NCBI GenBank assembly: GCA_009801085.1 | Contig: VNWV01000007.1 | Span: forward strand, 2,046,001-2,110,000 | Source: Lasiodiplodia sp. COLG20 | Taxonomy: Eukaryota > Ascomycota > Dothideomycetes > Botryosphaeriales > Botryosphaeriaceae | Reading direction: 5' to 3' | DNA length: 64,000 bases | Part shown: one piece after another, positions 11,051 through 21,902 of the stretch | How positions within the stretch are numbered: position 1 is the stretch's first letter | How the letters are laid out: each line of letters opens with the position of its first letter | Program-made: the position numbers and the translations under genes | Notes under the pieces: model-generated | Databases searched by the model: none | The model's input: the letters and a program-made list of their open reading frames with translations, nothing else | What the model was told of the DNA's origin: nothing

Positions 11051-11636
11051 TTACTCAAGGCGGACCTCGTCGGCTGTGATGATGCCATCACCATTCTTGT
11101 CATGCCTATAGCAATCAGCAAGATGTCCTCAAGACCAAAAATGCCACAGCTGGAGACGGAGCAAGAGTGGAAAAAGGCCAGGGAAGCATGTAACTTACTT
11201 GTTAAACCAGCTGACGTAGACCTCGTCGTCATTCGTCGCACCCATGTACTGTATATACTGATTGAGGGTAAGGTTGCCAGTCCCATCAACGTTGGCCTGG
11301 CCGAACGCCTCACTATCTGTGAGCTCGGCCGTACTGCCCTCCAGCCTTTTAGTGTTCAATCGTTTCGCCAATTTCGGGTTGTGGCAGCCTTGTATCGAGT
11401 CAACAGCTCCGTCCATGCACTTTCCGGGGTTCTCGAAACCTACCGCCGTCACAAGCGCAGCAGAAGATATTGCATTTTCCGCGGCCGCAGCATGGAGTCG
11501 CCCATGCTCCATCAGCGCAAGCGTTGGGTGTGAAACAGTTGGGAGTAGTCTTGTGACAGAAACCGGCGCCGCAGCACTCGGCCACGACTATAGGTGCGAC
11601 GGTGGAGAGAATGGTCAGAAGAGTAGAGATATGCAT
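11051..11636 (-). CDS. Small secreted Cys-rich protein with EF-hand pair
   Basis: Three exons (11636-11444, 11388-11199, 11105-11051), 145 residues. A signal peptide of about 19 residues (MHISTLLTILSTVAPIVVA) is followed by 12 cysteines between about residues 20 and 66, including TPCCGRGKCNIFCCACDGGC. The final CDGGC is created by splicing a 55-base intron. The C-terminal half carries a degenerate EF-hand loop NVDGTGNLTLNQ (97-108) and a canonical one DKNGDGIITADE (130-141) with ligands at positions 1, 3, 5 and 12. Intron 2 ends just before the canonical loop. The protein is predicted to be secreted, disulfide-bonded and calcium-binding; function is unknown and an effector role is only an inference. 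If intron 1 is retained, translation stops soon after the Cys module, giving a form without EF-hands. Confidence 0.82.
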
Positions 11637-11720
11637 GATGGTGGATGGTTTGGAGTGGGGTCTAATGAATTCAATCCAGTTGAGCTGGTGATGGATAGTA
11701 AATTGACAATATGCCCCAAC

Positions 11721-11726
11721 TTTATA
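11721..11726 (-). promoter_or_regulatory. TATA box of EF-hand gene
   Basis: On the minus strand this reads TATAAA, 85 bases upstream of the ATG at 11636. Confidence 0.5.
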
Positions 11727-11829
11727 TCTCCTGGTCTTCTCCACATCGAAAAGTGAACACCACACATTTCAGCTTAACCAGGGTTCCATTGGCGAGGTAT
11801 GGTCGTTGCCTTGCGTGAAGGATTACAGC

Positions 11830-11843
11830 TGAGCTCGAGCTCA
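11830..11843. promoter_or_regulatory. 14-bp perfect palindrome upstream of EF-hand gene
   Basis: TGAGCTCGAGCTCA is its own reverse complement. It lies 194 bases upstream of the EF-hand gene start, a plausible place for a dimeric activator site; no regulator is identified. Confidence 0.3.
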
Positions 11844-13052
11844 AGCGATACCCGTTCAACCAGGTGAGCATACATACCTGTTTCGGATTGCACGCATTGA
11901 GTTTGCGAATTTTCTTTACATCTGTGTTACGTCCTCTCCTTCGCCCTTTCTGCAAGGGCTATGATTATGTGGTTCGTACCACCATGAAAGCTGATTATCG
12001 CAAAAGTGCTGGTAGTATGACTGTGCCGAATTCCGGTTGCGGTTCGCGCCAAGACCTGTTGTACTACTACGAGACATAATGCCGATGGCCTGAAGGAACC
12101 GCAACTGGGGGCCTTTATGGTATCCGTATCGTGCAATTGGCTCGAAAATGTCCCTGTGCCCTAATTTCCGCAGTGGTAACGTCGGGAGCGTCGAAGCGGT
12201 GATCTAGAAGTCAGTTTCTGTCGCTGCACAGCAGGGCCTCGAGCAGTCAGCCCCCTTCAATGCTCTCATGTGCAATGTAAGCATCATGAACACGTCGACC
12301 AATGTAAGCATTAACTTCTTACGAGTCCGTGGGCATTCTGTAGACTGAACCTCACAAGACAAGCAAAGATAACAAACCCGCGATGCAGCTGCAGGGACGA
12401 ACACCTAATATGAGCTTAAGAAGCATTAGGTTGTTTTGGAAATTGTGTTCTCCTAAAGATTTGTTTTTACTTTTTAGATGTGAGATTATTTTTCGCATTA
12501 TTTCTTTGATGTATCTGTAACGGTGTACATCACGTCATAGCCTATCCCTTACATACCCGAATTGTACTGGTTGACATCCTGCGCAGGATCATAGTTCTTC
12601 TAGTTGGTAGAGGTGCGGCTGAGAGCCTTGCGATTAATCAAAGTCTCCGATAGACGCGCGAGCACCTGCACCGCAAAATCTCCCAACATATACTAAGCGA
12701 TGTAATAGTGAACCAGCCAAGCTTTAGTAGCGGGCAATAGTCAAGGGATTCATGCATCTCTCAACGTTTGCCGGCACGTCGAAGCTCCTGTCCTGCAGAC
12801 GTCGATTGCGTCCTTCCACTTCTCGAAATAATCCCAAAGATAAAAATTCGTTTGGAATAAGAGAGCTTACTTCAGGGGTTTCACAAGTGTTAGTATTATT
12901 CAGTTTCGTACTGTCAAACAGCGCCCAATGCTGTGTGACGGCTCTGGCAATCTCGAAGACAGTCTAATTCGTTATCAACGGGAAATCCAATATTTTGAGA
13001 TAGTACATTCCTTACGAAATAAGTCTAGCACACGAGAACAAAATATTAACCT

Positions 13053-14062
13053 TCAGGTCCCTGGCGCAGCATTGGAGAAAAAGACCGAAAGCACGGCTGC
13101 ATATCCGGCAGACACAACCATCACCTCCAGGTTCGACGCCTTCAACATGACCGACACCACGGCTGAAAAGGCAACAATGCATATTGCGACGACAGCCAGC
13201 TGCACGCCCTTGCGCGACTCATATGACAGCACGCCCAGAGGGACAGTGAGGAAAGCGGCACTTATGATGGCGATGACGAGGCGTCCGAGCCAAGCGGCAA
13301 GCATGTCGTGGTTTCGAAGTGTAGGCCCCTGACCCGAACCGAAGGCACTTGCGCTCTCGTCGCCGGGTTGCGTCCTTTTCTGAAGCCTTCGAAAGCGGAA
13401 GTCCCGCAGATATTTGTGAATCAGGCATTGGAGCGGGTCCTTGCGGTCTCGCGTCCTCTTGTCCACCCTCAGCTGCCTCGATTTGTACATTTCGTGCAAG
13501 GTCAGGTCCTTTCTGGTGTTACACTGCTCTTCGTTGTCGACTAGGGAGAAGGCGTCAAAGGATGTTAACGCATTGAATGCTAATAAGGCATCGTCTGAGT
13601 TTCTGCAGTGTTAGCGCAACTTCCAGAACCGAGTCTGTTAAGGGGAACTATACCGTATTCCTTAATCAGACCTCGCAATTTCAGGATCTTCTCGCACGAG
13701 ATCGTCTCCTCCAGTGCGGGTATCTGCGCATCTTTTTTGCAGTGCGCCAACCCAAGTCTATCGACGGTCGATGGCTCGATGTTCAAGCTCAGTCCGGCTT
13801 GGTAAAAGTCATGGTCGAGCTCCGCGATCTCAGCCTCGAGGAAGCGGAGGTTCAGCAGATGCGATGTCTTGAAGCGGCGGAAACCATAGAGAGTGAGGTT
13901 ACTGTCCGCTGTGCTCGCTTTCCATATCTTCAGGAACTCTTCCCTCTGCCTTGACAGGTGTTGGCTCTCGATTCCATTGGCTTCAGTTCGAGCAGGTGCA
14001 TCGCAGGGCTTTAATGATGCTACTGAAGGGCAGGTGGACCGATGCGGACTTTTCTGTGCCAT
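13053..14062 (-). CDS. DUF6594-type membrane protein
   Basis: Two exons (14062-13654, 13594-13053), 316 residues; the 59-base intron has donor GTATAG and a GCTAACA branch. The N-terminal half is soluble and helical (SRQREEFLKIWKA, LLNLRFLEAEIAELDHDFYQ, KLRGLIKEYG), followed by a charged linker. Three hydrophobic helices close the protein: about LGRLVIAIISAAFLTVPLGV, VQLAVVAICIVAFSAVVSVM and LEVMVVSAGYAAVLSVFFS. A helical LxxLExEIxxLD region with a three-helix membrane tail matches fungal DUF6594 proteins as I know them. The molecular role is not known for the family. No functional link to neighbours is evident. Confidence 0.8.
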
Positions 14063-15618
14063 TTTCCTAAGCTCAGAGCAGTAAGGTATGAGTTGAAGAC
14101 TTTGGAAGTTAGATATAAGTCAACAAAAAAAAAAAAAAACAGAGGTGGCAGCTGAACGAGGCTCTACGTCGCAAAGAATCTTAAGGATCAAGCTGAAAAA
14201 CGCACTGCCACGCTGGTCCGAAATCCACTCGCGTCGGAATACATTCCATTTACAGGAATACTTTGACTTCATGGTGAGGCTGTGCCGTAGGAGCACCCTG
14301 CAGCCCAATACTCTTCTGCAGGTCGATTCAGCTCTACCCTATCCTACCACTGGCCAACCGCCCGAATTCTCTGCGTGTGGGGTCCGGTCGCCCTGTCAAT
14401 GTTCGGCTAGAGTACTCGCCTAAAGACCTAGCAATGTGGGGCCCTATCCGTCTATTTTGGCCCCCATTCTATGACAGTACCCTTCTCTCCGTTCTCTATC
14501 GGAGACCTAAGGCTCCCTAACAAAAGTCGCGAGATATGTACCGTACTCATATGCGAGCTGTTAGCAAGGTTGTTCTAGGATGAATAATCCTTTGCTAACG
14601 CAGGTGACGACTTACGATATTATTTACACGAACTGGCTCGCAATAATAGAGCATCAGTCTGGCTGATTGTCTGCCCTAAGTCAATCGTGTGCGCGACGAT
14701 CTATGCAATCGCATGGAAAATAGGGCCAAAGCGGCGGTCAACACAGGTCGGTGCTTCTATTCTACCCCACTCAATATCTTGCCCATTGACCAATACCATC
14801 CGTGCCTGGGCAGTGCTCCAATCGCATAAGGCTGGCACCCACGCTTATTTTTTAGGCATCGATCGAATGTTGTATGTTCAAAATTGACCGCCTTATACAC
14901 TATGATGCTGGTAGTGAACCAGCCACGTGATTTCTATGCATCAGTTGCGCCCTATTAGACTGATTTCGCAACTGCGAGAGAGGTGGAAGATTTAGCGAAG
15001 GATTTCATGCTGTGTAGCGGAGAACCCATAGGTGGTTTCTCTAATTTACTTTAATGTTGAAATATAATTTTGCCTGCCAGCACTGAAAACAGTGCGATGT
15101 CGTATTTTCGCTCCGTGAAACATTTAAATATGGCTACATACGTGCTAAAAACTCATATAAGGGCTTCATAACCACATGAGCTAGAACCCTACACGGGACG
15201 ATGTCTCACAAGGACCATGGCCTTTCACGGCTAACAGAGGCGCATAGTGAGGACTCCCCGCACGGGAAAACCAGACACAAGGGAACACGGCGCGTACGAA
15301 TTAGTCGAGGTAGCAGCCAGAGCTCATATAGGAAGAGCGCACGTCCAGAAGCAAGCAAGGACGATGGATCATGGATCTCACAGGAAAGAACTCCGTAAAG
15401 GCAGAACACAAATCCGGAAATCCGATAGAAGGAAGAGTAAACGGGGCGATAGAATAGAAATAAATCCTTTGACCAATCTGTGTCACGGGCTAAACCCGTT
15501 CGGTCGCTTTGTAAGGTTCCAGCAGCAAGAAGACTCCGCTGCTTTCTAACCTTGTGAAGGCTGTGCCGTAACACAATCGCCCTTTGGCACTCATGATCCC
15601 TTTACTTTGCCTCATCCC
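14063..15618. other. Intergenic, no gene seen
   Basis: 1.55 kb with a 16-base poly-A run near 14124. Short open frames on both strands near 15200-15570 lack ATG-led conserved content. Confidence 0.5.
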
Positions 15619-17298
15619 TCACTTCCGAATGAAAGTGAGTGGCTGAAAATCTTCCTGCATAACCCATTCGAAGGAATTGACTCGACGAGAGTCATCACGC
15701 CCGAAATGGATCAGAAACTGTCTCCAAGAAGAATAATCCACCAGGCACCTCTTCTCCCTTTCTTCTCTCGACGCCGGAAGAAACCCAAACGTATCGAAAT
15801 GGAAGTGATTCAGCTTGTGCTCTTGAGACCCGCGTCCATTGATGCGCATCCCCAACTGCCCGCCATCCACATAGACCTCAACCTCCATCATGATGTCGCC
15901 GTTCTTAAATACTCCCACAAGATCCCCAAATGGCGGACACTCCGTGCCTTTTCTCCGATTTCGCTCGTAGTCCTCCACCATCTCCCCGTACGCCTTCACC
16001 TGTTCGTTCGCCGCCTCTCGCGCAATATTCAAAAAATCCAGACGCGGCTGCAAATCGAACAACACCTCCACGATCGCTCTCGCCACCCAGTCCGACGCAT
16101 CCCCCAGCCCCTGTGCATTCGACAGCACGACCACCGCCGAGTCCGTCTCCGGAAACATATAAACCGAGTTCAAGTACCCCGTAACCTGGCCGCCGTGGTA
16201 GAACAGCAGCCGCCGCGGCGACGCCTCGCCGAGGATGTGCGAGGTCTGCGGCCCGTTGGTCGATAGCCACCCAAGGTGCGTCGAGGGCAGCAAATGGCGG
16301 GCCCAGCCGAAGCCGTAGGAGTTCTCTTCGACCGTGTTGGATGTGACGGGGAAGTGGTGGGCGAGAATCGTGCTGACTTCTCTGAGAGGGCTCTCGGCGC
16401 CTTCTGGAAGAGTCGCCGTCGCACCGTGCGTCTCGAAATGCAGGCGCTTCAGCATGGCTTTGGTCCACTGTAGCATGTCGGGGACGGTGGACCACACTGC
16501 ACCCGACGCCCCCGTGATGGTCTTGTCCGAAATGTCCGGCATGGGTAGGCGCACGGCCTCCCCGTTGTCACAGACCATGTGCGGCTTCGCCACGTTGCCG
16601 TCCGGCAGATCCGCGCGGTTCGTGACCGAGCGCGTCATTGCCAGCGGCTGGAAGATCCGTTTCCTCACAAACGCTCCCCATCCGCCGGCAGCATCGGCGC
16701 CTCCGCGGCTTTCAATGACCCTTCCGGCGACGGCGTACATCCAGTTACAGTAGTGGAACTTAGCGCGGAAGTCGGGGTGCACGGGGATATGATTGACGAC
16801 ATGCATGAGTTGGTCGGGAGGGATGATGGTTTCGCCGTGAGCGCCATACCATGAGATATCCAGCTGTGGGAGGCCAGAGGAGTGGGAGAGTGCATCCTGG
16901 AGGCTGGCGCGCTCGCCGATGACGGGGTCTTGAACTTGGTGGAAGGGGATGTAGGTAGAGAGTGGTAAGGTCCAGGACAGTTTCCCTTCGTCAACAAGGA
17001 TGCCGCAGGAAGCGGCGATGAATGCTTTGGTCAAAGAACCTAGGAGATATGTTGTGTTTTCGTCAACGGGCTCTTTTATTTCGGCGTCGCGGTAGCCTTC
17101 ATGATGAGTGAAGATTACGTTGCCTTTGTGGAGAACACCGATTGAGATGGACGGAGATCCGACTGTGGAACGGATATGGCTCAAGGTAGGTATCAGACTA
17201 TGTAATCTGCAACAAACTCAGTTATCGGAGGTATCAAATCTACAGTTCAATGCTCACCTGGACTCGAGATCGGCATGACCTGGAGGATGCACTTGCAT
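15619..17298 (-). CDS. Beta-lactamase-like serine hydrolase (paralog A)
   Basis: Two exons (17298-17258, 17206-15619), 542 residues. The tiny first exon gives MQVHPPGHADLES, spliced through a 51-base intron into RLHSLIPTLSHIRSTVGSPS. The class C beta-lactamase/penicillin-binding fold is shown by S-x-x-K in GSLTKAF (Ser71, Lys74), Y-x-N in HYCNWMYAVAG (Tyr166, Asn168) and WGAFVRKRIFQPLAMTRS. FYHGGQVTGYLNSVYMFPETD supplies the third, HxG-like motif. Fungal members include esterases, transesterases and peptidase-like enzymes, so the substrate cannot be called. No signal peptide, so probably cytosolic. It is clearly homologous to the gene at 26360-28120 and divergent from the CmcJ/AsaB-like gene at 17850. 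Confidence 0.87.
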
Positions 17299-17849
17299 GG
17301 CGTCGACGTATGTGGACTCTGAAAATGCCCCTTTTTTTTTTCCAAAATGGGACACTCAATTGAATAAAGATGTGAATTATGTACTCTCTTCAATTTTCAG
17401 TTCGAGCCTATGGGGAGATGCCATGACATAAAGGTTCCCTTCTGAGAAGGCAGCTGAGACCGTTATCTTTTTCCTACAGCCACAAAAGCCATGTAGGCAG
17501 CAGCATTCTAGATCGGACGATCCTGACATCACCATGCATATGCAGTAAGCAACTGCAGAAGTCGACGCTAATTCAGGGCAACGATGCAGATGGGTCACAT
17601 TGGCTGACAATGCGGGGTACATGTAGGCGTGACGGATCAGCGCAAGTCCGTGTGGGGGGAAATGTGCTGATCGCCAGTCTTGTGGAGATTGCAAAATTTG
17701 AGGCTCTGCGGCCAATAATACACGTCCCTAGACCTTCGTTATATATTACAAGTTGTTCTCCGGTGACTGATAATGACGCCTCACTAAGTTCCATACTTGC
17801 TTGTTGTTTTCTAAGCCTATTCCAATTCCGAACCCGGGCTGGGGGGCAC
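17299..17849. other. Divergent promoter region
   Basis: 551 bases shared by the beta-lactamase-like gene (-) and the CmcJ/AsaB-like gene (+). No gene seen; co-regulation is possible. Confidence 0.55.
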
Positions 17850-18883
17850 ATGATGGCGGCGCCAGCCGTTCCAGAACCCTCAGAAATTGAGGCACCTCTT
17901 CGCTATCTGAAGTTGACTGAGCTTCTAAAGCAAGAAAAGGCCTACATTTCCACAGTGCCTTTCATGAGTGAAGGGTCCCGATCGAGCAATGTTGAAGAAG
18001 AAGAGCACACAGTCCCCATCCACAACGTTAGAGGCGTCGAGAATCAATTCACCCTTGACAAAAATGGCTTCCAATTCGCTCCTTGCAATTTCTCCAACAA
18101 GCCCAAGGGGAAGATCGAGGGCCCAGATCATCCATACCTCGACGAAGTTGCTGGCTTTTTAAAGGATCTCCTAGGGGCTCAGTCTGTTATTGTATACGAC
18201 TGCAATGTTTGTCGAACCCTTTTTTATACATTTGAGTCATGAACTGAGTTTATACAGGTCCGCAAGATTGGTGACCTTAACTATTTCCAGCCAGCAACAT
18301 CTGCTCATATTGGTAAGTGTGGCACGATGTTCCTCCGTGCTGCGCTGGCAGCTAAATATCATGCAGACCATTCCACACGGAATTGCTTGTACAGATTCGA
18401 GGAAACCTTGAAGCCGTATCAAGACCTCACCTTTCAAAGGTGGCAGGCTGTTACGTGTGTTTTCAGTCGCCGAAATTCTTTACTGTAGCTAACATTCACC
18501 AAGTGTCTGGTGTCCTCTGTCTAACGCTGTGACGGACTGGCCCCTTGGCGATTGCGATTTCCAGACGGTAGCGGAGGAGGACCTCCAAGCGGTTGACATA
18601 GTACTTCCGCATCGAGTCAACGAGATATACCATCTGACGTTCAACGAGAGACATCGGTGGTACTTCCTCAAGGATCAACGTCCTGATGAAGCGCTCGTCA
18701 TGAAGACCTATGACACGGACAATTCGGCTGCAAGATGTAAGAAACGGCTGCGTGCAGCGAGAGTTGCGTAAGTTGCTGACTGCAGTTCGTACAGTTTGCC
18801 CGCATACATCTTTCGATACCCGAAAGTTCGCAAAGTCTGCCACGCGAGGGAGTACAGAGGTCCGTGCTTTTGTTCTTTACTAA
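17850..18883 (+). CDS. CmcJ/AsaB-like hydroxylase/desaturase family protein
   Basis: Five exons (17850-18206, 18258-18312, 18367-18454, 18504-18736, 18786-18883), 276 residues, phases consistent at all junctions. The start is one of two tandem ATGs. Family landmarks: LRYLKL near the N-terminus, HIDHST after the second intron, VWCPLSNAVTDWPLGDCD, VDIVLPHRVNEIYHLTFN, HRWYFLKDQRPDEALVMKTY, CPHTSFD and a terminal STEVRAFVLY. These match the fungal family that includes AsaB-type proteins and the bacterial CmcJ methoxylase subunit, often found in secondary-metabolite clusters and thought to act as oxidoreductases. The His and Asp residues near HIDHST and CPHTSFD could be metal ligands (inference). 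Substrate unknown. The neighbouring serine hydrolase is the only nearby candidate partner. Confidence 0.8.
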
Positions 18884-19342
18884 GCTTCGAGAATGAGTTG
18901 TCAACAATAAGAATGTTACTCCCGAGCTTTTGAACGACACGGGGGGTTAGTACGGCAGAACACTTTCCTTTGTAAAGCTTGGACTAGCTGCATGACTTTG
19001 GTAGCAAGAGATCTCAACAAGGGCTGCAGTGTCCTAGAAGTTAATTGACATCCGAATTTCCCGTTTATATATCACCATGAAGTTTTGAAAATATGCTATG
19101 TGAAAGACGAAATAGTGGCTATGGTACGCCTTATGTGAAAAGCTCCCCTTATTCACTTGATGCAAGCAGGCCATGGCTTTTTAACGTTACATTTCCCGGG
19201 AACTGTCATTATAACGAATACAAAATTCATTTAGCGATCGCATTCTGAGCTCATACTATCTGTAACAAACGATAGCATAATCCAACCAAACAGTCTCACC
19301 TCTCCTTTGGGCCCATTGCAAACGGGCCCAGCCGGCCTCAGA
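18884..19342. other. Intergenic between convergent genes
   Basis: No gene seen; 3' flank of the CmcJ/AsaB-like gene (+) and of the Trp-rich gene (-). Confidence 0.55.
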
Positions 19343-19738
19343 TTAAGAAGTCTGAGTACTCGTGCCCCCATTCCCGCCATCGCCGCCTCGGTTCTGCCAC
19401 TCAATCCAAGGCTTCTCCCACGGCGTGTCCTGCGCCGGCTTCCACCCCTTCCATGGGCGGTCGCCACCCTCGTCTGACGTGGCCTCGGCAGCCATGTATT
19501 TTTTCCACGGCTGTTCACGAGTGTCCTCGCCCTGCGAGTCTTCTGTGACAGCGTACTCGACGTTGGACTGACAGCGTTAGCAAATCTGGAATGGTATCAG
19601 AGTGTGGAAGTGACAGACTGGGCTTTGAACAGACTAGCAAGTGTCAGCGTTGAAGATTCACAGCCCCGTGGGAGTACGTACCATTTCCGTCACCAGTTCA
19701 GGCAAGATAGATTCTGAGGTCCGTCTGGTCTTTGGTAT
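19343..19738 (-). CDS. 3' exons of a Trp-rich protein gene, 5' end unresolved
   Basis: Three phase-0 exons can be joined: 19738-19682, 19633-19619 and 19567-19343, with short introns of 48 and 51 bases carrying GCTGAC and GCTAAC branch sites. The last exon codes for 74 residues with repeated Trp-Lys patterns (EQPWKKYMAAEA, RPWKGWKPAQDTPWEKPW) and a Gly/Asn tail. I found no convincing start codon upstream. It may be the C-terminal tail of the multi-pass membrane protein gene beginning at 21469, or a separate small gene. The competing reading frame is also open but Arg-rich and less protein-like. No function can be assigned. Confidence 0.35.
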
Positions 19739-20369
19739 CTGTGATAGAAGGGACTGATGACATATAGTGGTTTGCCTTTGAGAATGTCCTTGTGCGCTTC
19801 TCTACTACGTCTTATATGCACGGTCAGCAGAGCCTCATAGTGATAAAACTCTAATCTGGAGAACACAGTCAGTTATCTCCCTTATGATTATTGGTCTGAG
19901 CATCATGTCAGTTGATCAAGAGAAATGGAAAGGCGAACGAACGTGACACGCAGGCTATTGTCAACGGGCGAAATGCTCGGATCGCCGATCGTTAGGAGTA
20001 AGCGAACATAGAGAAATCAGGCAACTGACTGCCTGTTCTTGGCGCCATACGGTCATTGGATTCATTTCATTATTTCCTGCTCATCAACCATCTGCAGACA
20101 TATTTGCAAACGGAAACAATGCAGCAGTGACCCCATACTCGCATGCTCACTGAGGAGATCTGAAGCAAACTATCCCGAAACGAGAAGAAGTCGCTCACTC
20201 ACGGTCAGCACGGATGTCTCATCTTCAGTCCTGCTGCGTGGGGGTTAGTCAAGTGGACCAGCGTAAGCCACTTTGGCTCCGCCGGTCAACTATTCTGGAA
20301 GCAACAGCCGAAACCGTTCCGATTATATGTATCACGTTTATGATCGGTTAAAGTCCTACCAGCTATACG

Positions 20370-21469
20370 TCACAAGTCTCCAGCAAAGAGAGAACTCTGA
20401 GCGGGGTAATATGCCATGTTATCGCCTCTGCAGCTCAGTTGAGGGGGTTACAACAACTTGGAAGGCGGTTTCGAAGCAACCCAGCAATCCTACGAAAAGG
20501 GGAACCAGCTGGCCAGTGCTCATCAAGGTGTTGACTCCCGATATGGTATTCCACCCGATTGTAAGTTCGATAGCGAGGACAAAAGATACCAATCCGACAG
20601 TTTGTGTCAGCGCGGTGACCTGCCATTTACGCCACCGGCGTCGATTTGATCGCGTTCGTTCGTCCTCCGGCGGATCCAGTAGCCATCGCTTTTTGTTCGA
20701 CCAGTTGGATATGATACCGCGAACATCGCGCGTGATTATCGCTACTATGACTACTGCAGTGCCGGTGGTGATTACGCGGCCGAAAATTAAGAACCAGCCA
20801 TGAAGCGATACCTTCGAAAAGAAGAAGGCATATGAACTGCAGGGTGTGCGAGGCTTCACATTCCATGAGCCTATAATGTTATTCGCTTCCATGGCAGGGG
20901 TTCAAACTTACCAGGACATGGATCCCCGCCCACCAAAACCACATGGAGTACGAGGTATATGCAAGGTTCAGCACAGCCGTGAGGAAACCCCTCAGCCTAG
21001 AAGGTGCATGCTGCGAGTCGAGCGCTCGCATCTGCATAAGCGCATGATTTTGCGAGCTGAGGCCGCCACCATACCCGAACAACGAGATAATGAATGCTTC
21101 GGCGTCGAAGAGAGGGGACTCGGGAGACCGGTTGGTCGTCTTCCATACTAAGGTTATGAGCATTGCGATTTGGAATACGCTTATGATGTTTACCGCCCGC
21201 GACTAGTATGTGGAGGTTAGCATTTAAGAAGCCCGACTTGCCTGCCTCAGTGCCAGTCTTGGGTCAAGGCTAACGTCAATGTCGTAGGGGACGTCGGCCT
21301 TGCCTTGGGATCTTGGCTTACTCACCACGTTATCCGGGCGTACATGATAAGAGAAAATCAGGTGAGCCCATTGAAGATACGTTCCAATCCGTAAACCAAT
21401 CCCATACAGATCTTCGTCTCCCTGGAAGCCACAGCTTGCGGTATTATTAGATGATGTGGTGGAATGCAT
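20370..21469 (-). CDS. Multi-pass integral membrane protein, 3' end uncertain
   Basis: Exons 21469-21326, 21202-20912 and 20853-20452 are well supported; the last, 20396-20370, is tentative, giving about 287 residues. The start ATG gives MHSTTSSNNTASC, then DLYGIGLRIGTYLQW. Hydrophobic segments include VNIISVFQIAMLITLVW, FLTAVLNLAYTSYSMWFWW, WFLIFGRVITTGTAVVIVAI, LTQTVGLVSFVLAIELTIGW and STGQLVPLFVGLLGCFETAF, so at least five membrane passes. The GIGLRIGTYLQW opening and the NTISG...TGQL ending recur in uncharacterised fungal membrane proteins as far as I recall. It is divergent from the NLR at 21903 with 433 bases between starts. Further small exons may extend the C-terminus towards 20040 or 19343. 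Confidence 0.55.
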
Positions 21470-21902
21470 AGACAATTTATACAGGATTGGGCACGTAGAA
21501 AGTAATGATGAATGCAAGATAGCAAAGAGGATAAGGATTGGGGACCGCGGGCCCCTTTCATCATGAAATTTACTTTTGCAAGTAATCGTCACAGATTTGT
21601 GTGTGACACCAAGGAGAACAGCTTATCTGCCAAATCCGTGGAGGCTTGCATAAAGGCCGACCCAATGTCTCAAAAAGCGATTAAGCGACGAGTGAGCAAG
21701 GCCCTTGTATCTGGGCCTTGCATGCAGGTGATCCTTACTGTCCTGTGGCGCCTGTGCCAGCTCAGCAGGCGGATGACCTGCGCGAGTATTATTTGGGCTT
21801 TGCAGCTCCAGGCAACGGCAGGCGTACAAGTATCAGAATATCACTGACTGTAGAAGTTGACTTATAAAGCATGAAATATCGTACGTGGGATCTCTAGCAA
21901 AC
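21470..21902. other. Divergent promoter region
   Basis: 433 bases between the starts of the membrane-protein gene (-) and the NB-ARC NLR (+). No gene seen. Confidence 0.5.

Larger units (their letters stand above)
11637..13052. other. Intergenic, no gene seen
   Basis: Upstream region of the EF-hand gene and 3' flank of the DUF6594 gene. Contains a TATA box and a 14-bp perfect palindrome listed separately; the rest is moderately AT-rich with no supported gene. Confidence 0.55.

Noticed and set aside
11387..11450. Apparent frameshift in the Cys-rich/EF-hand gene
   Set aside because: A 55-base intron with GTAGGT donor, TTGAC branch and CAAG acceptor joins both frames exactly and creates the CDGGC motif.
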